Positions 6,258-10,451 of a stretch of DNA of 10,451 nucleotides are shown here, piece by piece; positions within the stretch are counted from its first letter, which is position 1, and every line of letters begins with the position of its first letter. The notes beneath the pieces were generated by a model. That model had not been told where the DNA came from, did not search any database, and was given only the letters and a program-made list of their open reading frames with translations. A program made the position numbers and the translations under genes. Source of the DNA: Paracoccaceae bacterium (lineage in GTDB: Bacteria; Pseudomonadota; Alphaproteobacteria; Rhodobacterales; Rhodobacteraceae); contig PUNI01000444.1 of NCBI GenBank assembly GCA_003551745.1, positions 1-10,451 on the forward strand. Direction: 5' to 3'.

Positions 6258-7061
6258 ATGACCCTGCCCGAGAACCGCTTCAAGTCGTGGATGCAGTCCC
6301 CGCCCGCGCGCCCGCCGCTGGGAAGCTGGCTGATGGCGGCAAGCCCGATCACCGCCGAGGCGATGGGCTGGGCCGGCTTCGACTGGCTGGTGGTGGACAT
6401 GGAGCACACGCCGATCGATCTGCCCGCCGTCACCGCAATGCTGCAGGCGGTGGCCGGCACGCCGGCCGAGGCGGTGGTGCGGGTGCCGTGGAACGATGCG
6501 GTTACGGTCAAGCGGGTGATGGACGCCGGCGCCCGCACGCTGATGTTTCCCTTCGTGCAGTCGGCCGAGGAGGCGCGCCGCGCGGTGGCCGCCACCCGCT
6601 ATCCGCCCGAGGGCGTGCGCGGGGTGGCCGGCATGCACCGGGGCAGCCGCTTCGGCACCATCCCCGATTACGTCACCCGCGCGAACGCGCAGGTGGCTGT
6701 GATCATTCAACTGGAGACGCCCGAGGCGGTGGCCGCGCTGCCCGAGATTGCTGCGGTGGCGGGGGTGGACGCGGTCTTCACCGGCCCCTCGGACCTTTCG
6801 GCGGCTATGGGGCATCCGGGTGCGGCGGGGCACGCCGAGGTTCGGGCGGCTCTGCGCGCGGCGGCGGCCGAGGCCCGCCGGCTGGGCATTCCCTGCGGGA
6901 TCGTCGGGGGGGACGTGGCGACGGTGCAGGGTTTCATGGAGGACGGTTTCAGTTTCGTTGCGATCGGCTCGGACCTTGCCCACATGATGGGAGCGGCCCG
7001 GCGCGCGCTGGCCGATCTGCGCGCAGAGGCGCCCTCGCCGGCCGCGGGAACGGCCTATTAG
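6258..7061 (+). CDS. HpcH/HpaI-family class II aldolase for a 2-keto-3-deoxy sugar acid
   Basis: The product is 267 residues. It would split the dehydratase product into pyruvate and an aldehyde, using a divalent metal. Active-site residues fall where expected for E. coli GarL and HpaI: H50 (VVDMEH), R75 (VRVPW), D89 (VMDAG), E153 (IQLET) and D179 (GPSDLS). The RYPPEGVRG motif near 114-122 is also typical. The family includes the 2-keto-3-deoxy-glucarate, -rhamnonate and -gluconate-type aldolases, which differ mainly in aldehyde acceptor, so the aldehyde (glycolaldehyde, lactaldehyde or glyceraldehyde) cannot be read from the sequence. Having this enzyme right after the dehydratase points to a Dahms-like cleavage route rather than the Weimberg route to 2-oxoglutarate; the operon also has no aldehyde dehydrogenase in view. 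The ribosome binding site is poor (AAGCGAAAG), so translation may depend on the gene before it. Confidence 0.92.
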   Translation: MTLPENRFKSWMQSPPARPPLGSWLMAASPITAEAMGWAGFDWLVVDMEHTPIDLPAVTAMLQAVAGTPAEAVVRVPWNDAVTVKRVMDAGARTLMFPFVQSAEEARRAVAATRYPPEGVRGVAGMHRGSRFGTIPDYVTRANAQVAVIIQLETPEAVAALPEIAAVAGVDAVFTGPSDLSAAMGHPGAAGHAEVRAALRAAAAEARRLGIPCGIVGGDVATVQGFMEDGFSFVAIGSDLAHMMGAARRALADLRAEAPSPAAGTAY

Positions 7062-7071
7062 GGAGGGCGGC

Positions 7072-7944
7072 ATGTCTTTCGAGACGGCGCTGGCGGCGCA
7101 GGCGCGGCTGGGCGAGTGCCCGCTCTGGGACACCGAGGCGCAGGTTCTTTGGTGGGTGGACATCGAGGCGCCCTCGCTCAACCGCTTCGATCCCGCCACG
7201 GGCGAGAACCGCGCGATCGCGATGGACGAGAACATCGGCTGCGTCGGCCTGCGCCGGGCGGGCGGATTCATCGCGGGATTGCGCTCGGGGCTGTGGCTTC
7301 TGGGCGGCAACGGCGAACGCGAACGCCACATCGCCAACCCCCAGCCCGACTATCGGGTGAGCCGGTTCAACGACGGGAGGGTGGATCCGTGGGGCCGGTT
7401 CTGGGCGGGCACGATCCACGAGCTGCGCGACGCGCCGCTGGCGGGGCTGTGGCGGGTGGACGCCGACCTCTCCTGCATCCATGTCGGCTGGGACATCACC
7501 GTGTCCAACGGGCTGGCGTTCTCGCCCGACCGGCGCTGGATGTATCACGCCGACACGCCTGCGCATGTGGTCTGGCGCTATGCGCTCGACCCGGAGACCG
7601 GCGCAGTGCTCGGCGACCGCGAGGTCTTCCATAAGCTCCCCCATGGCAACGGTCGGCCCGACGGGGCGGCGGTGGATATCGAGGGCTTCTATTGGTCGGC
7701 GCTCTACGAGGGCGGCCGGGTGGTGCGGATCTCGCCCGCGGGCGAGATCGTCGCCGAGCATCCCCTTCCGGCGCGCTGTCCGACCATGTGTGCCCTGGGG
7801 GGCGAGGACCTGCGCACGCTCTACGTCACCTCGGCGCGGCACGGGCGCAGCGCGGCAGAGCTGGCCGAGTGGCCGGAGTCGGGCAACATCTTCGCGATGC
7901 GGGTCGAGGTGCCGGGCCAGCCCGAGCCGCGGTTCGCGGGCTGA
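7072..7944 (+). CDS. SMP-30/gluconolactonase-family sugar lactonase
   Basis: The product is 290 residues, a full six-bladed beta-propeller of the SMP-30/regucalcin type, and cytoplasmic, as no signal peptide is visible. It would hydrolyse the aldonolactone made by the sugar dehydrogenase to the free aldonic acid. The metal ligands are all recognisable: E15 in LGECPLW, N100 in SRFNDGRVDPWGRFWAG, N146 in VSNGLAFSPD and D197 in GRPDGAAVD. The motif order matches characterised gluconolactonase, xylonolactonase and arabinonolactonase relatives, and does not separate pentose from hexose lactones. The start has a strong GGGAGGG at 7061-7067, whose first base is the last base of the aldolase stop codon; the gap is 10 nt. 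The position between aldolase and dehydrogenase supports a role in the same pathway. Confidence 0.93.
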   Translation: MSFETALAAQARLGECPLWDTEAQVLWWVDIEAPSLNRFDPATGENRAIAMDENIGCVGLRRAGGFIAGLRSGLWLLGGNGERERHIANPQPDYRVSRFNDGRVDPWGRFWAGTIHELRDAPLAGLWRVDADLSCIHVGWDITVSNGLAFSPDRRWMYHADTPAHVVWRYALDPETGAVLGDREVFHKLPHGNGRPDGAAVDIEGFYWSALYEGGRVVRISPAGEIVAEHPLPARCPTMCALGGEDLRTLYVTSARHGRSAAELAEWPESGNIFAMRVEVPGQPEPRFAG

Positions 7945-7954
7945 GGGGGCGGGG

Positions 7955-8719
7955 ATGGTCGAGATGCCGGCGGTGTTCCCCTCGCTCGACGGCGCGCGGG
8001 TGCTGGTGACGGGCGGCGCGACCGGGATCGGGGCGGAGCTGGTGCGGGCCTTCGCGGATCAGGGCGCGCGGCTGGGCGTGCTCGACATCGACGAGGCCGC
8101 CGGGGCGGCGCTGGCGGCGGAACTGGGCGACGGGGTGGCGTTCCGGGCCTGCGATCTGCGCGACATCGCGGCGCTGGAGGCCGCGGTTGCCGCGCTGGCG
8201 GACGATATGGGCCCGTTCGGGGTGCTGGTGAACAACGCCGCGCGCGACGACCGGCACGAGTTCGCCAGCCTGACGCCCGCCTACTGGAACGACTGCCTCG
8301 CCACCAACCTCACCCACCAGGTCTTCGCCGCCCGCGCCGTGCTGCCGGGGATGCAGGCCGCCGGCGCGGGCGCAATCGTCAACATGGGCTCGATCAGCTG
8401 GATGCGCGGGCGCGCAGGGATGCTCGGCTACACCACCGCGAAGGCGGCGATCAGCGGGATGACGCGGTCGCTGGCGGCCGAGCTGGGGCCGATGGGGATC
8501 AGGGTGAACTCGGTGGTGCCGGGCGCAATCCTGACCGAGCGGCAGGAAAAGCTGTGGCTGACGCCCGAGATGAACGCCCGGTTCCTGCGCGAGCAGGCGC
8601 TGAAGTTCCGGCTGGAGCCGCGGCACATCGCGCCGATGGTGCTGTTTCTCGCCTCGGATGCCGCGGCGGGCTGCACCGGGCAGGATTTCATCGTCGATGC
8701 CGGGCTCACGCTGAACTGA
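7955..8719 (+). CDS. SDR-family sugar 1-dehydrogenase, Caulobacter XylB-like
   Basis: The product is 254 residues, a classical short-chain dehydrogenase. The Rossmann motif TGGATGIG is at 19-26, NNAA at 93-96, and the catalytic residues are N118, S146 (GSISW), Y159 and K163 (YTTAK). D44 at the end of the second strand favours NAD over NADP. The segments NNAARDDRHEFASLT, GSISW, RQEKLWLTPE and VLFLASDAAAGCTGQ closely recall my memory of Caulobacter XylB, the D-xylose 1-dehydrogenase of the Weimberg pathway. It is therefore the best candidate for oxidising the free aldose to its lactone, which the preceding gene product would open. L-arabinose, D-galactose or L-fucose remain possible substrates. 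ATG 7955 was chosen because it lies 10 nt after the lactonase stop; the frame stays open far upstream but overlaps the lactonase. The ribosome binding site is only G-rich. Confidence 0.9.
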   Translation: MVEMPAVFPSLDGARVLVTGGATGIGAELVRAFADQGARLGVLDIDEAAGAALAAELGDGVAFRACDLRDIAALEAAVAALADDMGPFGVLVNNAARDDRHEFASLTPAYWNDCLATNLTHQVFAARAVLPGMQAAGAGAIVNMGSISWMRGRAGMLGYTTAKAAISGMTRSLAAELGPMGIRVNSVVPGAILTERQEKLWLTPEMNARFLREQALKFRLEPRHIAPMVLFLASDAAAGCTGQDFIVDAGLTLN

Positions 8720-8745
8720 GCCGGCCGGAAGGAAAGGAACACCCC

Positions 8746-9864
8746 ATGACCACCCTCCGCTACGGCATCGTCGGCGCGGGCATGATGGGCCAGGAGCACA
8801 TGCGCAACATCGCGCTCCTCGAAGGCACGGCGATCACGGCGCTGGCCGACCCCGAGGAAGGGATGCGCGCGGCCGCCGCCACCCTGGCGCCTTCTGCGCG
8901 CACCTATGCCGACCACCGCGAGATGCTGTCGGCCGATCTCTGCGACGCCTATGTGCTGGCCGCGCCGAACGACCTCCACATCGGACTGATGCGTGACCTG
9001 CTGGCCACGGGCAAGCCGATCCTCTGCGAGAAGCCGCTCGCCACCTCCGCCGCCGACTGCCGCGAGATCATGCGGCTTGCCGTGGGCCGCGCCGCGCCGG
9101 TGTGGGTGGCGATGGAATACCGCTACATGCCCCCCGTCACCCGGCTGATCGAGGCGCTGAACGCCGGCCTCGCCGGCAAGCCGCGGATGATGGCGATCCG
9201 CGAGCACCGTTTTCCGTTCCTCCCCAAGGTCGGCGACTGGAACCGGTTCAACGCCCGGACCGGCGGCACGCTGGTGGAGAAATGCTGCCATTTCTTCGAC
9301 CTGATGCGGCTGCTGCTCGGCTCGGACCCGGTGCGCGTCTACGCCAGCGGCGGGTCGGACGTGAACCACCGCGACGAGCGGATCGACGGCCGCACCCCCG
9401 ACATCCTCGACAACGCCTTCGTCTGTGTCGATTTCGCCTCGGGCGCGCGGGCGATGCTCGACCTCTGCATGTTCGCCGAGGGCTCCCACTGGCAGGAGGT
9501 GATCTCGGTCACCGGCGAGCGCGCCCGCCTCGACGCTTTCGTGCCGGGTCCGGCGCGCTTCTCGCCCGACGGCAAGGAACGGCATTCGGAATTCGCCGTC
9601 TCCGACCGCGCCGAGAAGCGCGAGCGCCGCGAGGTGATCGCGGTGGATGAGCGCATCCTGCGCGCGGGCGACCACCACGGCTCGACCTTCTTCCAGCACG
9701 AACGTTTCCTCGGGCTCTTGCGCGCCGGCTGGGGTGCGCCCGAGGTGAGCCTCGAGGACGGCTGGTGGTCGGTGCTGGTGGGCGAGGCGGCGGAACGCTC
9801 GATCCGCACCGGTCAGGCGGTGGAGCTGGGCGCGGGCGGGCACGGCGCAGCCTCGGCGGCATGA
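8746..9864 (+). CDS. Gfo/Idh/MocA-family NAD(P)-dependent oxidoreductase
   Basis: The product is 372 residues. The N-terminal Rossmann domain carries GIVGAGMMGQEH (7-18). The family lysine is K96 in CEKPLA. The substrate-domain motif GGTLVEKCCHFFDLMRLL (173-190) supplies the likely catalytic H182 and nearby D185. Length and motifs suit myo-inositol 2-dehydrogenase-like or sugar-oxidising members. Its exact job here is unclear. It could be an alternative sugar 1-dehydrogenase, since L-arabinose dehydrogenase of Azospirillum and some galactose dehydrogenases have this fold. It could also oxidise or epimerise a related sugar, such as a keto-sugar, inositol or methylated sugar, feeding into the pathway. 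A good AAGGAAAGGAA (8729-8739) precedes ATG 8746, 26 nt after the SDR gene. Its stop overlaps the next start (ATGA), so the two are probably coupled. The adjacent C180 and C181 next to the active site are worth noting. Confidence 0.9.
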   Translation: MTTLRYGIVGAGMMGQEHMRNIALLEGTAITALADPEEGMRAAAATLAPSARTYADHREMLSADLCDAYVLAAPNDLHIGLMRDLLATGKPILCEKPLATSAADCREIMRLAVGRAAPVWVAMEYRYMPPVTRLIEALNAGLAGKPRMMAIREHRFPFLPKVGDWNRFNARTGGTLVEKCCHFFDLMRLLLGSDPVRVYASGGSDVNHRDERIDGRTPDILDNAFVCVDFASGARAMLDLCMFAEGSHWQEVISVTGERARLDAFVPGPARFSPDGKERHSEFAVSDRAEKRERREVIAVDERILRAGDHHGSTFFQHERFLGLLRAGWGAPEVSLEDGWWSVLVGEAAERSIRTGQAVELGAGGHGAASAA

Positions 9865-10451
9865 GCGCGCCGGAGGTCTGGGGGCGGCTGCCCGACGGCA
9901 CCGAGGTGCTGCGGGTGACATTGGAGGGCGGCGGGCTGACCGCCCGCTTCCTGACCTGGGGCGCGGTGCTGCAGGACCTGCGGCTTTCGGGTCACGCCGC
10001 GCCGCTGGTGCTGGGGCTGGAGCGGCTGGAGGACTACCTCGGCGGCGCGCCCTATTTCGGCGCCACCGTGGGGCGCTGCGCCAATCGCATCGCGGAGGGG
10101 CGGTTCACCCTCGACGGCCACACGGTGCAGCTCGACGTCAACCACGGCCGGCATCACCTCCACGGCGGGCGCGCCGGCACTGGCAAACTGCCGTGGCGGC
10201 TGGAGGGGCAGGACGGCAGCGGTCTGCGGCTCGGGCTCGACCTGCCCGACGGGCACATGGGCTATCCCGGCCGGCTGCGGATCGCGGCCGAGTTCCGGTT
10301 GCTGGAGGGCGCCGTACTCGACATCCGCTACGAGGCCGAGACCGACGCACCGACGCTCTGCAACCTCGCCCATCACAGCTATTTCACGCTGCAGGAGGGC
10401 GGCATCGGCGGGCACGACCTGCGGATCGCGGCCGCGCGCTACCTCCCCGCC
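9861..10451 (+). CDS. galM: Aldose 1-epimerase (galactose mutarotase family), 5' part
   Basis: 197 codons are visible and the gene runs off the window; a full GalM is about 330-350 residues. It interconverts alpha and beta anomers of free aldoses, giving the anomer needed by the sugar 1-dehydrogenase. Visible motifs include VLGLERLEDYL (50-60), the YFGATVGRCANRIAEGRF block (65-82), the HHLHGG motif with catalytic-type H101, and NLAHHSYFTL (168-177) with the second catalytic-type histidine H172. The third catalytic residue, a glutamate near the C-terminus, lies beyond the edge. The usual NHSYFNL motif is AHHSYFTL here, a variant I believe also occurs in related mutarotases. The start overlaps the stop of the oxidoreductase gene by 4 nt (ATGA at 9861-9864). 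A mutarotase suggests that a free neutral aldose, not only its acid, enters the pathway. Confidence 0.92.
   Translation, partial: MSAPEVWGRLPDGTEVLRVTLEGGGLTARFLTWGAVLQDLRLSGHAAPLVLGLERLEDYLGGAPYFGATVGRCANRIAEGRFTLDGHTVQLDVNHGRHHLHGGRAGTGKLPWRLEGQDGSGLRLGLDLPDGHMGYPGRLRIAAEFRLLEGAVLDIRYEAETDAPTLCNLAHHSYFTLQEGGIGGHDLRIAAARYLPA

Noticed and set aside
4344..7337. Very long open frame on the minus strand (997 codons) antisense to the dehydratase and aldolase genes
   Set aside because: It is rich in Arg, His, Gly and Ala with no recognisable domain, as expected for an antisense frame in very GC-rich DNA. The plus-strand genes have full family motifs and catalytic residues.
1..10451. tRNA or rRNA genes, CRISPR arrays, insertion sequences, integrases, attachment sites
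   Set aside because: I saw no repeat-spacer pattern, transposase or integrase motif, or cloverleaf-like segment. Nearly all of the window is accounted for by ordinary metabolic genes.

Overview
This 10.45 kb window is very GC-rich and densely coded. It carries a tripartite TRAP transporter, a LacI-family regulator and a set of sugar-acid enzymes. Base composition, gene content and tight operon packing suggest an alphaproteobacterium, most likely a Rhodobacterales-type organism. This is inferred from style; there is no rRNA or other taxonomic marker.

Layout: (1) Bases 1-167 hold the C-terminal end of a plus-strand gene that looks like an aldo/keto reductase of the aldose-dehydrogenase type. 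It overlaps the 3' end of the next gene tail to tail. (2) Bases 152-4257, minus strand, form one transcription unit read dctQ-dctM-dctP-lacI: small and large TRAP membrane subunits, periplasmic binding protein, then a GntR/IdnR-like LacI-family regulator. A strong hairpin with a short T-run sits between dctP and lacI. (3) Bases 4258-4514 are a compact divergent control region. (4) Bases 4515-10451, plus strand, form a catabolic operon: IlvD/Edd sugar-acid dehydratase, HpcH/HpaI aldolase, SMP-30 lactonase, XylB-like SDR sugar dehydrogenase, Gfo/Idh/MocA oxidoreductase and aldose 1-epimerase. The last gene runs off the window.

The plus-strand genes spell out a non-phosphorylative (Dahms/Entner-Doudoroff-like) sugar route. 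The mutarotase supplies the right anomer, a dehydrogenase makes the aldonolactone, and the lactonase opens it. The dehydratase then gives the 2-keto-3-deoxy acid, which the aldolase splits to pyruvate plus an aldehyde. The sugar cannot be read from sequence; a pentose or 6-deoxyhexose is plausible. The TRAP binding protein keeps the arginine typical of carboxylate ligands and the regulator resembles gluconate repressors, so uptake of, or induction by, a sugar acid is likely.

The most notable sequence-level feature is the divergent control region. It has two promoters pointing outward, each with a near-identical 14-bp operator-like element at the expected transcription start, and a perfect-arm dyad almost exactly midway between the two -35 boxes. 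I see no novel defence system, mobile element, CRISPR array or RNA gene.
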